The notes below the pieces were generated by a model. It worked only from the letters and a program-made list of their open reading frames with translations, ran no database searches and was not told where the DNA came from. Source: M30B80 sp965656935 (lineage in GTDB: Bacteria > Pseudomonadota > Alphaproteobacteria > Rhodobacterales > Rhodobacteraceae). From it: DNA of 64,000 nt. Made by a program: the position numbers and the translations under genes. Shown here piece by piece: positions 44,128 through 54,146 of this stretch (position 1 is the stretch's first letter; every line of letters starts with the position of its first letter). Location: assembly GCA_965656935.1 (NCBI GenBank), contig CBFHMG010000008.1:1-64000 (forward strand), read 5' to 3'.

Positions 44128-44940
44128 ATGACCGATAGCACAGGCATCGCCATCATGGGCGCCTCGGGGCGCATGGGCCAAATGTTGATCAATACGATCA
44201 CCGCAAGCGATAAGGCGCATCTGGTCGGCGTGACCGAGCGCAGCGGGCATGACTGGGTCGGCAAGGATTTGGGCGAGGTCATGGGCGGCATGCCAAGCGG
44301 AGTGCCTGTCTGCGATGATCCGCTCGACGTGATTGTCAAAGCCCAAGCCGTGATCGATTTCACCTCGCCCGAGGCCACAATCGCCCATGCGCAACTGACC
44401 GCACAGGCGCGCTGTGTGCATGTGATTGGCACAACCGGCTTTGACGATACGCATCTGGCAAAAATTGCAGCGGCAGCGCGCCATGCAACCATCATTCGCG
44501 CAGGCAATATGAGCCTTGGCGTCAATCTCTTGGTGCAACTCACCCGCAAGGTTGCCGCCGCATTGGATGAGGATTTCGACATTGAAGTGATCGAGGCCCA
44601 TCATAACCAAAAGGTGGATGCCCCCTCAGGCACGGCCCTGATGCTGGGTGAAGCCGCCGCCGCAGGGCGCGGCATCTCCCTCAAGGATGCCATGGAAAGC
44701 GGCCGTGACGGGATCACAGGCGCGCGCAAGCGTGGCGAGATTGGGTTTTCAGCCATCAGGGGCGGGGATATCGTGGGGGAGCATGACGTGATGTTTGCCG
44801 CAGCGGGCGAACGGATTGTTCTGCGCCACCTCGCCACGGATCGAGCCATTTTCGCCCGCGGTGCGCTGAAAGCCGCCCTTTGGGGTCAGGATAAAGGCCC
44901 CGGCGAGTTTGATATGCTCGATGTTCTAGGGCTTTCTTGA
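44128..44940 (+). CDS. dapB: 4-hydroxy-tetrahydrodipicolinate reductase
   Basis: A 270-residue NAD(P)H enzyme of the diaminopimelate/lysine pathway. It has the Rossmann GASGRMGQM near residue 11, the catalytic EAHHNQKVDAPSGTA block (His and Lys residues near 157-165) and the TGARKRGEIGFSAIRGG segment. Length matches the family. Not in an operon with other lysine genes. Confidence 0.97.
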   Translation: MTDSTGIAIMGASGRMGQMLINTITASDKAHLVGVTERSGHDWVGKDLGEVMGGMPSGVPVCDDPLDVIVKAQAVIDFTSPEATIAHAQLTAQARCVHVIGTTGFDDTHLAKIAAAARHATIIRAGNMSLGVNLLVQLTRKVAAALDEDFDIEVIEAHHNQKVDAPSGTALMLGEAAAAGRGISLKDAMESGRDGITGARKRGEIGFSAIRGGDIVGEHDVMFAAAGERIVLRHLATDRAIFARGALKAALWGQDKGPGEFDMLDVLGLS

Positions 44941-44998
44941 TCCATATCTGATTTTGCCGCGTAATACTTCGTGATCATCGAGTCATGGGGGCAAAAAG

Positions 44999-45358
44999 AT
45001 GCGGTGGATCGTTTTGGTGGCAGCGGCACTGATTTCAGTGCAAGCAAACCACGCCAAAGCCGAAGAATTCGATATCGTGCAATCGCGCGAAAGTTTCGTG
45101 GGCTTGATAAGTCAGCGCGAACTGACCCGATTTGGCATTCGCCTAACCGTCACCCCAGACGGAGCAATCAACGGGCGGGCCTTTGGCACCCCCGTCACAG
45201 GGGCTTGGGACTGGAATGGCGGTTATTTCTGTCGTGATCTTTTCTGGGGCGATACCGATCTGGGGTTCAATTGCCAGATGGTGCAGATCCGTGAAAGCAC
45301 CATCCGCTTCACCTCGGATCGTGGCGCAGGGAATTATGCCGATCTGTCCCTGCAATAG
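44999..45358 (+). CDS. small secreted protein of unknown function
   Basis: A 119-residue exported protein with a signal peptide (about residues 1-21, MRWIVLVAAALISVQANHAKA). The mature part is a short beta-type domain: RFGIRLTVTPDGAINGRAFG, AWDWNGGYFCRDLFWG, GFNCQMVQIRESTIRFTSDRG. Its two Cys may form a disulfide. Homologs in Rhodobacterales are sometimes mislabelled as dihydrodipicolinate reductase because they lie next to dapB, as here. No function is known to me. Confidence 0.75.
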   Translation: MRWIVLVAAALISVQANHAKAEEFDIVQSRESFVGLISQRELTRFGIRLTVTPDGAINGRAFGTPVTGAWDWNGGYFCRDLFWGDTDLGFNCQMVQIRESTIRFTSDRGAGNYADLSLQ

Positions 45359-45367
45359 GACAGCACC

Positions 45368-45547
45368 CTAGAAATCGATGGCGATGCCCTTTTTCTCCCA
45401 ATCGCCATAGCGAACGGGTTCGGGGCCATTGCGCCCCCCAAGCTCAGTGGGAAGCTCCAAATCCTTTTGCTTCTGGCGCCGCTCTTCGGCCTCGGCCAAA
45501 GCGCGCTTGGCGGCTTCGGGCAATTCTGGTTTGGATGTATCGGCCAC
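45368..45547 (-). CDS. DUF1674 protein (SdhAF4-like)
   Basis: A 59-residue soluble protein ending in ELGGRNGPEPVRYGDWEKKGIAIDF, read in two pieces as the GGRNGPEP and RYGDWEKKG signature of DUF1674, the bacterial form of succinate dehydrogenase assembly factor 4. That factor protects flavinylated SdhA. It starts at GTG 45547, seven bases after a GGAGG. It lies convergent to the dapB-linked gene and no sdh genes are near. Confidence 0.85.
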   Translation of the reverse strand: MADTSKPELPEAAKRALAEAEERRQKQKDLELPTELGGRNGPEPVRYGDWEKKGIAIDF

Positions 45548-45619
45548 GGGCACGCCTCCTTGCAACTTCCTACCCTGTGATATACGCCGCAGCCTCTGCC
45601 AAACAAGGGTTAGCTGAAC

Positions 45620-46873
45620 ATGTCGAGCGAAGGACTGGAGCCGCGCCGTGCCGCGCTGGCAGCACTCAAAGCGGTACTGCAAGAACAGCGCATGCTGGCC
45701 CATCTGCCTGAACCCGAGTACCTGCCCCCCGAAGACCGCGCCCGCGCCACACGGCTGGCCGCGACCGTCTTGCGCCATCTGGGGCGTATCGACCAATTGC
45801 TGGCCCCCTATTTCGAACGCCGCCCAAACCCGCCGACCTTGAATATTCTGCGTCTGGGTGCTGCCGAATTGCTGATTGACGGGGCCGAGGCGCATGGCGT
45901 GGTCAATGCCGCCGTCACCATCGCCAAATACAGCCATGCCACATCCCGCGGGGCGGGGATGATCAATGCCGTTTTGCGCAAAATCGACACCGAGGCGCGC
46001 GACCGTTGGGAAGAGCTGCCGCCACAACGCATCCCCGTATGGATGCGCAAGACCATTGGCGGCAAATGGGGCGAAGAGATCACACGCGCAATTGAGGCCG
46101 CCCATGAAAAAGGCGCACCGATTGATCTGACCGCGCGCGATGGTGACTTGACGATTGAAGGGGCAAACCGCTTGCCAACAGGCAGTTACCGCCTTGCGCA
46201 GGGCCAAGTCTCGACCTTGGCTGGGTTTTCTGAGGGCCAGTTCTGGGTGCAGGATGCGGCCGCCGCCCTGCCTGCCCGCCTGCTTGGCGAAGTTGCTGGC
46301 AAACGCGTGCTGGATTTATGCGCAGCGCCCGGTGGCAAAACGATGCAATTGGCCGCGATGGGGGCCGATGTAACAGCGCTCGATATCTCCAATAAGCGCA
46401 TGCACCGTGTCCGCGATAACCTGTCCCGAACGGGGCTGAAGGCTGATCTGGTGATCGATGATGCTCTCAGTTTCGAGGCCGAGCAGTTCGACGCGATTTT
46501 GTTGGATGCGCCCTGTTCGGCCACTGGCACAATCCGCCGCCATCCCGACCTGCCCTTCGTCAAATCCGCCCGCGAGGTCGAGGATCTGACGCGGCTCCAA
46601 ATGCAAATGATCGACCATGCCTCCAGCTTGCTGACCGTGGGCGGCATGATGGTTTATTGCACCTGCTCCATTCTGCCGAATGAGGGTGAAAACCAGATCA
46701 AGGCCGCGTTGAAACGCCATTCCGATCTGGAAATCCTGCCAATCGACCCAGAAGAGTTCGGCGGTGATGCGGAATGGGCCAGCCCTGAGGGTGGCCTGCG
46801 TATCCTGCCATGCTTTTGGGCGGACAAGGGTGGGATTGACGGCTTTTATATGGCGCGTCTGCAAAGGCGGTGA
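45620..46873 (+). CDS. rsmB: 16S rRNA (cytosine-5) methyltransferase, RsmB/NOP family
   Basis: A 417-residue SAM-dependent enzyme with an N-terminal NusB-like RNA-binding domain (residues about 1-140) and a C-terminal methyltransferase with LDLCAAPGGKTMQLA, LLDAPCSATGTIRRHPD (catalytic Cys) and VYCTCSILPNEGE (second Cys). The NusB-like domain marks it as RsmB, methylating C967. It is followed after 60 bases by a heparinase-like gene, the usual order in Rhodobacterales. Confidence 0.95.
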   Translation: MSSEGLEPRRAALAALKAVLQEQRMLAHLPEPEYLPPEDRARATRLAATVLRHLGRIDQLLAPYFERRPNPPTLNILRLGAAELLIDGAEAHGVVNAAVTIAKYSHATSRGAGMINAVLRKIDTEARDRWEELPPQRIPVWMRKTIGGKWGEEITRAIEAAHEKGAPIDLTARDGDLTIEGANRLPTGSYRLAQGQVSTLAGFSEGQFWVQDAAAALPARLLGEVAGKRVLDLCAAPGGKTMQLAAMGADVTALDISNKRMHRVRDNLSRTGLKADLVIDDALSFEAEQFDAILLDAPCSATGTIRRHPDLPFVKSAREVEDLTRLQMQMIDHASSLLTVGGMMVYCTCSILPNEGENQIKAALKRHSDLEILPIDPEEFGGDAEWASPEGGLRILPCFWADKGGIDGFYMARLQRR

Positions 46874-46933
46874 CACCGTGGTTTTCGGACGGTAAGACTG
46901 CTGCATAAAAGACGCCAGAGCAGGCCCCGAGCA

Positions 46934-48700
46934 ATGTCCGAACCGCAATCTCCCAAAGCACCGCCCGCGCAAAAACCGCGCATAGGGCAGAGCAGTTCGG
47001 CCAATAGATGGGCCGCATGGCGCGCGGGCTTTTCAGGATCGGCCAAGGGCTTCACATGGAAGCCCGAGCCCAAAACAATCGGGCTTGATCCGCGCGGTCG
47101 CCAGCTTTTGGCGGGGAATTTCATGTTTGGCGGTGTTTTGGTTGAAGCCCCCGACACCCTGCCTTGGGATATCGACCCGCCCAATGACGCATTCTTGCAC
47201 GAATTGCATGGTTTTGGCTGGATGGACCATCTTGCCGCGATCACCGATGGCTCGGGCCAGAAGCGCGCGCAGGCATGGCTTGCCGATTGGCTCACACGCT
47301 TTGGCAAAGGCAGAGGTCCGGGATGGGAGCCCGATTTGGCAGGGCGCAGGCAAATCCGTTGGATCAGCCATGCCTTCTTTCTTCTCAGCGGGCAGGCACC
47401 CGCGCAAAGCCGCGCCTTTACCTCCGCCTTGTCGCGCCAGACCCAGTTCCTTGCCCGACGCTGGCATGTCACCAGCCATGGCCTGCCCCGCTTTGAAGCC
47501 CTCACAGGGTTGATCTATTCGGCCTGCACATTGACAGGAATGGAGCGGCATCTGGATCGCGCGATGCGCGCCTTGGCCCGCGAATGCAGCCGCGAGGTAG
47601 ATGCCTCAGGCGGGATCATAACCCGCAACCCCGAAGAATTGCTGGAGGTCTTTACGCTGCTAACTTGGGTCTCGGCGATCCTTGCAGAAACAGGGCGCGA
47701 ACCGGCCCCTGCCGTTCAAACCGCCATCATGCGCATCGCACCCACCTTGCGCAATCTGCGCCACAGCGATGGCGGGCTTGCCCGTTTCCATGGCGGCGGG
47801 CGCGGCGTGTCGGGGCGGCTGGATCAGGCGCTGTCACAATCTGGCGTGCGTCCCTCGGTGATGAACGGGCTGGCCATGGGCTATGCTCGGATGTCGGCGG
47901 GACGGGTAAGCGTTATCGTGGATGCCGCCCCGCCGCATAAAGGGCCGAAAAGCTATAATGCCCACGCCTCCACACTGGCTATGGAGATGACATCAGGGCG
48001 GCGGCCCGTGATTGTAAGCTGCGGATCAGGCGTGAGCTTCGGGCCCGAATGGCGGCGCGCAGGGCGCGCGACCCTCTCGCATTCCACGCTGAATATTGAC
48101 GGGTATTCCTCTGCACGGCTTGGTGCTGGCATCAATGATGACGGCATTCTGAGGCAAGACGTGGTTGAGGGGCCCGAGAAGGTGGAGATGCAGGATTTCC
48201 CGTCAGAGAACGGCCGCCAGATCACGCTGAGCCATGACGGCTATGTCACCAGCCATGGTCTGACGCATATTCGCTCGCTCACCCTCGATAATGACGGCAG
48301 GGTCTTGCAAGGCGAAGATGGTCTGGCCGCGATGGAGGATACCGACCGCGAAGTTCTGGACCATATGCTTGCCAATGCAGGCGGAAATGGCATCGGGTTT
48401 TCTCTTCGCTTCCATCTTCACCCCGAGGTCGAGGCCGAGATTGATTTGGGCGGGCATGCGGCCTCGCTGACCCTCAGGGGCGGTGAGGTTTGGGTCTTTC
48501 GCCACGGCGGGGAGGCCGAATTGCGGATCGAGCCGTCATTTTACCTCGAAAATGGTCGGATAAAGCCCCGCGCGACAAAACAGATTGTTCTCTTTACCCG
48601 CCTCACGGAGTATGGGAGCGCCATAAGTTGGAGCTTGGCCAAGCCGAGCGATGCCCCCTTGGCGCATCGTGACTATGCGCCTGATCCTCTCCGACTGTGA
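46934..48700 (+). CDS. heparinase II/III family protein
   Basis: A 588-residue protein: an N-terminal alpha-alpha toroid (WLADWLTRFGKG, RQIRWISHAFFLL) and a C-terminal beta-sandwich (VSCGSGVSFGPEW, SHSTLNIDGYSSARLG). These are the features of heparinase II/III-like lyases. No signal peptide, unlike true secreted heparinases, so the role is probably in envelope or capsule-related housekeeping. Its position between rsmB and purH is conserved in this order. Substrate unknown. Confidence 0.88.
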   Translation: MSEPQSPKAPPAQKPRIGQSSSANRWAAWRAGFSGSAKGFTWKPEPKTIGLDPRGRQLLAGNFMFGGVLVEAPDTLPWDIDPPNDAFLHELHGFGWMDHLAAITDGSGQKRAQAWLADWLTRFGKGRGPGWEPDLAGRRQIRWISHAFFLLSGQAPAQSRAFTSALSRQTQFLARRWHVTSHGLPRFEALTGLIYSACTLTGMERHLDRAMRALARECSREVDASGGIITRNPEELLEVFTLLTWVSAILAETGREPAPAVQTAIMRIAPTLRNLRHSDGGLARFHGGGRGVSGRLDQALSQSGVRPSVMNGLAMGYARMSAGRVSVIVDAAPPHKGPKSYNAHASTLAMEMTSGRRPVIVSCGSGVSFGPEWRRAGRATLSHSTLNIDGYSSARLGAGINDDGILRQDVVEGPEKVEMQDFPSENGRQITLSHDGYVTSHGLTHIRSLTLDNDGRVLQGEDGLAAMEDTDREVLDHMLANAGGNGIGFSLRFHLHPEVEAEIDLGGHAASLTLRGGEVWVFRHGGEAELRIEPSFYLENGRIKPRATKQIVLFTRLTEYGSAISWSLAKPSDAPLAHRDYAPDPLRL

Positions 48701-48724
48701 CACTGGAACTGTTTAGGACCCAAT

Positions 48725-50314
48725 ATGACCGATCACCTCCCCCTCTCGCGTGCCCTGATTTCCGTCTCTGACAAGACAGGCCTTCTGGAATTTGCCAAAT
48801 CTCTCTCAGATCGCGGGGTGGAGCTGCTCTCGACTGGCGGCACGGCAAAAGCATTGCGCGATGCGGGTCTGGCTGTTCGGGATGTGGCCGAGATCACAGG
48901 CTTTCCCGAGATGATGGATGGGCGCGTCAAAACCCTGCATCCGATGGTGCATGGCGGCCTTCTAGCGCTGCGCGACAACCCTGACCATGTCGCCTCGATG
49001 CAAGAGCATGGCATCGGCGGGATCGATCTGTTGGTCGTGAACCTCTACCCGTTTGAAGAAACGGTCGCCAAGGGCGCGGATTACGACACCTGTATCGAGA
49101 ATATCGATATTGGCGGCCCCGCCATGATCCGTGCTGCCGCAAAAAACCACAGCTTTGTATCTGTCGTAACCGATGTCGAGGATTACGCAGCCCTGTTGGC
49201 CGAGCTGGACAGCAATGATGGTGCGACCAGCTATGCCTTCCGCCAAACCCTTGCACAGCGCGCCTATGCCCGCACAGGGGCCTATGATGCCGCCGTTTCG
49301 ACTTGGATGGCGGCTGCAATCGATGAGCCCGCACCGCGTCGCCGCGCCGTTGCAGGCACGCTTGCCCAAACGCTGCGCTATGGCGAGAACCCGCATCAGG
49401 CAGCCGCTTTCTATCTTGATGGCTCCAACCGCCCCGGTGTGGCGACTGCCCTACAGCATCAGGGTAAGGAGTTGAGCTACAACAATATCAATGACACGGA
49501 CGCGGCCTTTGAATTGGTGGCCGAGTTTGACCCCGCAAACGGCCCTGCCTGCGCGATCATCAAACATGCCAATCCCTGCGGTGTGGCCCAAGGCAGCAGC
49601 TTGGTTGAGGCTTATAAAAGCGCGTTCCAATGTGATCAGACCTCGGCTTTCGGGGGGATCATTGCATTGAACCAACCGCTTGACGGGGCCACTGCCGAAG
49701 AAATCGTCAAGATTTTCACCGAGGTCGTGATTGCACCGGGTGCAGATGCGGATGCCAAGGCGATCTTTGCCGCCAAGAAAAACCTTCGCCTTTTGACCAC
49801 TGACACCCTGCCCAACCCGCAACAGGCGGCGATGACCATTCGTCAGGTCTCGGGCGGATATCTGATGCAGGACAAAGACAGCGGCCATATCACCCGCGAT
49901 GATCTGAAGGTGGTGACCAAGCTCGCCCCAACCGAGGCGCAGCTTGATGATCTGCTCTTTGCTTGGAAGGTTGCCAAACATGTCAAATCCAACGCGATTG
50001 TCTATGTGAAAGACGGCGCCACGGTGGGTGTGGGCGCAGGTCAGATGAGCCGCGTTGACAGCTCGCGCATCGCCGCGCGTAAGGCACAGGATATGGCCGA
50101 AGTGCTTGGCTTGCCGCAAAGCCCCGCCCTTGGCGCTGTGCTGGCCTCAGACGCCTTCTTCCCCTTCCCTGACGGTCTGCTGGCTGCCGCCGAAGCAGGC
50201 GCGCGCGCCGTGATCCAGCCTGGCGGGTCCATGCGGGATGATGAAGTCATCGCCGCCGCCGATGAGGCGGGTCTTGCGATGGTCTTCACTGGCATGCGCC
50301 ATTTCCGTCACTGA
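48725..50314 (+). CDS. purH: bifunctional AICAR formyltransferase/IMP cyclohydrolase
   Basis: A 529-residue enzyme of the last two steps of IMP synthesis. The N-terminal IMP cyclohydrolase domain (ALISVSDKTGLLEFA, ELLSTGGTAKALRD, DGRVKTLHPMVHGG) is followed by the formyltransferase domain with the Lys-His motif in AIIKHANPCG. Length is normal. It begins 24 bases after the heparinase-like gene and is followed by lspA after 10 bases. Confidence 0.98.
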   Translation: MTDHLPLSRALISVSDKTGLLEFAKSLSDRGVELLSTGGTAKALRDAGLAVRDVAEITGFPEMMDGRVKTLHPMVHGGLLALRDNPDHVASMQEHGIGGIDLLVVNLYPFEETVAKGADYDTCIENIDIGGPAMIRAAAKNHSFVSVVTDVEDYAALLAELDSNDGATSYAFRQTLAQRAYARTGAYDAAVSTWMAAAIDEPAPRRRAVAGTLAQTLRYGENPHQAAAFYLDGSNRPGVATALQHQGKELSYNNINDTDAAFELVAEFDPANGPACAIIKHANPCGVAQGSSLVEAYKSAFQCDQTSAFGGIIALNQPLDGATAEEIVKIFTEVVIAPGADADAKAIFAAKKNLRLLTTDTLPNPQQAAMTIRQVSGGYLMQDKDSGHITRDDLKVVTKLAPTEAQLDDLLFAWKVAKHVKSNAIVYVKDGATVGVGAGQMSRVDSSRIAARKAQDMAEVLGLPQSPALGAVLASDAFFPFPDGLLAAAEAGARAVIQPGGSMRDDEVIAAADEAGLAMVFTGMRHFRH

Positions 50315-50324
50315 GTATTGATCC

Positions 50325-50795
50325 ATGCGTCTGTTCTACATCTCAGCGGTTTTCTGGTTCCTGCTTGATCAGGGCAGCAAATGGGGCGTGGTGCATGGAT
50401 TAAACCTCGAGACGGTCCGCGTGATCGAAGTGTTCCCGCCCTATTTGACCTTCATCATGGGCTGGAACACAGGCATCAATTTCGGCCTATTCGCCGAGGC
50501 GCATGAGGCCTCGCGCTGGTTTCTGATTGTGCTGGCCTTGGGAATATCGGCTTGGGTGTTTTGGTGGGCCCGCTCGCTTGAACGGCCGGTTGCCCTGCTC
50601 AGTGCAGGTGCGATTGTTGGCGGCGCGCTTGGAAATGCTCTGGATCGGGTGATTTACGGAGCTGTGGCAGACTTTCTCAATATGTCATGTTGCGGCATCC
50701 AGAACCCATTTACCTTTAATATTGCAGATATCGGCATCTTTGCGGGTGCCTTTGGCTTGATCCTCTTTGCAGATACGAAGAAGATCACCCCGTGA
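50325..50795 (+). CDS. lspA: lipoprotein signal peptidase (signal peptidase II)
   Basis: A 156-residue membrane aspartyl protease that cuts prolipoproteins after lipid attachment. Four transmembrane segments; catalytic Asp116 in GAVADFLN and Asp135 in FNIADIG; the GGALGNALDRVIYG motif precedes them. The next gene encodes a lipoprotein (a natural substrate). Confidence 0.96.
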   Translation: MRLFYISAVFWFLLDQGSKWGVVHGLNLETVRVIEVFPPYLTFIMGWNTGINFGLFAEAHEASRWFLIVLALGISAWVFWWARSLERPVALLSAGAIVGGALGNALDRVIYGAVADFLNMSCCGIQNPFTFNIADIGIFAGAFGLILFADTKKITP

Positions 50796-50838
50796 CGGCG
50801 GGAATGAGTTACGCTAAACCCGTGGCATGGAGGGGCGA

Positions 50839-51354
50839 ATGAAGCATCTAGGCAGTAGTTTTTGCATCTTGTTGGTGGCAGCGTCGGTTGCCGCCTGTAG
50901 CCGTGGTGAAACACCCTCCTTGATGAATCTTCGCCAGACTGGGGAAGGGCCGGATGAATTTGCCATCCTTCCCACGCGCCCCTTGGAAATGCCCGAGAGC
51001 TTTGCCGAACTGCCGCCCCCCACGCTTGGCGGCATGAACCGCGCCGATCCTGACCCCGAAGCCGATGCGATTGCGGCCCTTGGCGGCAATGTGGAACGTG
51101 GCAACCGCGCAGGGGATGTGGTCACTTATGTCTCCCGCTTTGGCGTTGCCCCAGATATTCGCGGCGTTCTGGCCAGCGAAGACGAGCAATTCCGCCGCGA
51201 CAACAACCCGCTCCTGCTTGAGCGTATCTTTGCGATCACCACCTATTTCAATGCCTATGAGGACGTCTCGCTCGACAGATATGCCGAGCTTGAACGGATG
51301 CGCCGCGCAGGCATTCGCACGGTTGCAGCACCTCCAAATCCAGAAGCAGAATAA
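50839..51354 (+). CDS. DUF3035 lipoprotein
   Basis: A 171-residue lipoprotein: signal MKHLGSSFCILLVAASVAAC, lipobox VAAC with Cys20, then a Pro-rich linker (LPTRPLEMPESFAELPPPT) and the acidic DUF3035 domain. Conserved in Rhodobacterales between lspA and two M16 peptidases. It may help in their function at the envelope. GGAGGGG precedes ATG 50839, so the ORF start at 50827 is rejected. Confidence 0.88.
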   Translation: MKHLGSSFCILLVAASVAACSRGETPSLMNLRQTGEGPDEFAILPTRPLEMPESFAELPPPTLGGMNRADPDPEADAIAALGGNVERGNRAGDVVTYVSRFGVAPDIRGVLASEDEQFRRDNNPLLLERIFAITTYFNAYEDVSLDRYAELERMRRAGIRTVAAPPNPEAE

Positions 51355-51449
51355 GCTGTCTTCATCACAGCCGCGTCAGGCCCGCTTGATGCTTGGGGTC
51401 ACGCGCTTATCTTGTCTGATACAATTGCCTCGTTTCAGGAGGGCCGCCT

Positions 51450-52805
51450 GTGCGCCTTGCCGTTCTTTGTCTGACCTTATCTCTCAGCCTGCCCAATTTG
51501 GCCTTTGCTGCTGGAGAAGTGACCGAATTCACCCTTGATAACGGCCTTGAAGCTGTCGTCATCGAAGACCATCGCAGCCCCGTTGTGGTGCATATGCTAT
51601 GGTACCGTGCAGGTGCCGCCGATGAGCCTGCTGGCAGTTCGGGCATTGCGCATTTCCTTGAGCATCTGCTGTTCAAAGCGACTGAAACGCTGGAAAGCGG
51701 AGAGTTTTCCGCCACGGTCGAGGCCAATGGCGGCTCGGATAATGCGTTCACCTCTTGGGATTATACGGGTTATTTCCAGCGCGTCGCAGCCGATAGATTG
51801 GGGCTGATGATGCAGATGGAAGCCGACCGTATGCGCAATTTGCGCATCACCGAAGACGATATCGTGACCGAACGAAGTGTCATTCTTGAGGAACGCGCGC
51901 AGCGCACCGATTCAAACCCAGGCGCGCTCTTTTCCGAGGAACTGCGCGCCGCGCTTTACATGAACCACCCCTACGGCATCCCGATCGTTGGCTGGCGACA
52001 CGAGATGGAGCAGTTGAGCCGCGAAGACGCACTGGCTTTCTACGACCGTTTCTATGCACCCAATAATGCCATCCTGATTGTCGCGGGCGATGTGACCCCA
52101 GATGAGGTTCGCGCCTTGGCCGAGGAACATTATGGCGGGCTTGAGCCGACCCTTGACCTTGAGCCGCGCAGCCGCCCGCAAGAGCCGCCGCATCTGGCCG
52201 ACAGGCGCATCAATTTCGAAGATCAGCGCGTGGCGCGCCCCTATGTAAGCCGCGCCTATCTCGCGCCTGAACGCGACACAGGCCAGCAAGAAGAGGCCGC
52301 AGCGCTTTCCCTTCTTGCAGAAATTCTGGGGGGCAGCGGCGTTACTGCTGTGCTCAGCCGCAGCTTGCAGATCGAAGAAGAAGCATCGCTTTTTGCAGGG
52401 GCCTATTACACCAGCACAAGCTATGACGATTCCTCTTTTTCGGTCGTAAATGTGCCCGTTCCGGGCGTGTCCTTGGAACAGGCCGAGGCTGATCTGGACC
52501 GCGTGATCGCAGATTTCCTTGAAACGGGTATCGACCCCGCGCAACTGGACAGGATCAAATTCCAATACAGCGCCGCCGATACCTATCAGCAAGACAGCGT
52601 CCAATCGCTGGCAAGGGAATATGGCGTGGCGCTCACATCGGGGCTGACGGTGGCGGATGTGCAGGCATGGCCCGAGGTCATCGCCGCAACAACCGCCGAA
52701 GATATCATGGCAATGGCCGAGCGTATCTTTACCCAAACCCCATCTGTCACGGGCTATATCAGCCCGCCCCAAACCGTCGCGACCACCGAGGAGGCCTCCC
52801 AATGA
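51450..52805 (+). CDS. M16 family zinc metallopeptidase, active subunit
   Basis: A 451-residue exported pitrilysin-type protease: signal peptide (MRLAVLCLTLSLSLPNLAFA), then the inverted zinc motif His68-x2-Glu71-His72 in AHFLEHLLFKAT with the third ligand near Glu147 in SVILEERAQR. It starts at GTG 51450, six bases after AGGAGGG. It forms a pair with the next, catalytically dead M16 gene, whose ATG overlaps its stop by 4 bases. Confidence 0.95.
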   Translation: MRLAVLCLTLSLSLPNLAFAAGEVTEFTLDNGLEAVVIEDHRSPVVVHMLWYRAGAADEPAGSSGIAHFLEHLLFKATETLESGEFSATVEANGGSDNAFTSWDYTGYFQRVAADRLGLMMQMEADRMRNLRITEDDIVTERSVILEERAQRTDSNPGALFSEELRAALYMNHPYGIPIVGWRHEMEQLSREDALAFYDRFYAPNNAILIVAGDVTPDEVRALAEEHYGGLEPTLDLEPRSRPQEPPHLADRRINFEDQRVARPYVSRAYLAPERDTGQQEEAAALSLLAEILGGSGVTAVLSRSLQIEEEASLFAGAYYTSTSYDDSSFSVVNVPVPGVSLEQAEADLDRVIADFLETGIDPAQLDRIKFQYSAADTYQQDSVQSLAREYGVALTSGLTVADVQAWPEVIAATTAEDIMAMAERIFTQTPSVTGYISPPQTVATTEEASQ

Positions 52806-54124
52806 GTATGATCCTGCGCGGTCTTTCGACGATCACTGCCGCCATGATGCTGGCTCTGCCCGCTGCGGCGGATATCGACATTCAGGAAATAACCTCACCC
52901 CAAGGGACATCGGCTTGGCTGGTTGAGGATCACACGATCCCCTTTGTCGCGCTTGATATCCGGTTTCAGGGTGGCACCTCGATTGATCCCGAAGGCAAAC
53001 GCGGGGCAGTGTATTTCATGACGGGCCTTCTGGAAGAAGGTGCAGGCGATCTTGATGCGCAAGCCTATGCACAGCAGGCCGAGGCCTTGGCCGCACAAAT
53101 CTCTTTCTCCTCCTATCGCGACTCGGTTGCGATCTCGGCGCAGTTTCTCAGCCAGAACCGCGATGAAGCAGCCGATTTGCTGCGGGATGCACTGGTCGCG
53201 CCCCGTTTTGATGAAAGCGCCATCGAAAGGGTGCGCACGCAAATTCTGTCGATCATCGAAAGCCATCAACAAGACCCCGATGAACTGGCCGCCCAAGCCT
53301 TCAATGCGCAAGCCTATGGCGAGCACCCCTATGCCAGCCCCGAACAAGGTACATTGGAGACGATCACCGCGATCACCCGCGATGATCTGGTCGCGGCACA
53401 TCGCGCCGCCCTCACACGGGATCGGGTGTTCATCGGTGCCGCGGGCGATATCACGGCGGAGGAACTGGGTATCCTGATCGACAGGCTGATTGGCGATCTT
53501 CCCGCGGAAGGCCCAGCTTTGCCAGGACCTGCCGAGTATGCGCTTGAAGGCGGGATCACGGTTGTCGATTATCCCACGCCACAATCCGTCACCATTTTCG
53601 GCCATGAAGGGATTGAACGCACAGATGAGGACTTCTTTCCTGCCTTTGTTCTGAACCAAATCCTTGGCGGTGGCGGTTTTCAATCGCGCTTGATGAATGA
53701 GGTGCGGGTCAATCGCGGCCTGACCTATGGCATCTATTCCTATCTCAGCCTTGCTGATTGGCAGCCCATGCTGCTGGGGCAGTTTTCATCCTCGAATAAT
53801 CTGGTGGCCGAGGCCATCGAGGTGACCCGCGATATCTGGCAGGACATGGCCGAGAACGGCGTGACCGAGGAAGAACTGGAAGCCGCCAAGCTCTATATGA
53901 CGGGCGCATATCCTTTGCGGTTTGACGGCAATGGCACCATTGCGGGCATCCTTGCAGGCATGCAGCAAGACGGTATGCCGACCGAATATATCAACACCCG
54001 AAATGACCGTGTGAATGCCGTCACCATGGAAGATATCAGGCGCGTCGCAGCCCGCCTGCTCCAGCCCGATGGCTTGCGGTTTGTGGTGGTGGGCCAGCCT
54101 GAGGGCCTCACCCCGACCGAATGA
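52802..54124 (+). CDS. M16 family peptidase-like protein, inactive partner
   Basis: A 440-residue exported protein with the M16 fold (signal about residues 1-24) in which the HxxEH motif is lost: the equivalent stretch reads YFMTGLLEEGAGD. It still carries the C-terminal GGGFQSRLMNEVR and YGIYSYLS blocks. In mitochondrial processing peptidase and many bacterial pairs an active and an inactive subunit form one chamber; this pair follows that pattern. The ATG at 52802 overlaps the upstream stop (ATGA). Confidence 0.94.
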   Translation: MSMILRGLSTITAAMMLALPAAADIDIQEITSPQGTSAWLVEDHTIPFVALDIRFQGGTSIDPEGKRGAVYFMTGLLEEGAGDLDAQAYAQQAEALAAQISFSSYRDSVAISAQFLSQNRDEAADLLRDALVAPRFDESAIERVRTQILSIIESHQQDPDELAAQAFNAQAYGEHPYASPEQGTLETITAITRDDLVAAHRAALTRDRVFIGAAGDITAEELGILIDRLIGDLPAEGPALPGPAEYALEGGITVVDYPTPQSVTIFGHEGIERTDEDFFPAFVLNQILGGGGFQSRLMNEVRVNRGLTYGIYSYLSLADWQPMLLGQFSSSNNLVAEAIEVTRDIWQDMAENGVTEEELEAAKLYMTGAYPLRFDGNGTIAGILAGMQQDGMPTEYINTRNDRVNAVTMEDIRRVAARLLQPDGLRFVVVGQPEGLTPTE

Positions 54125-54146
54125 GGCGGTATATTCCAGAATCGCG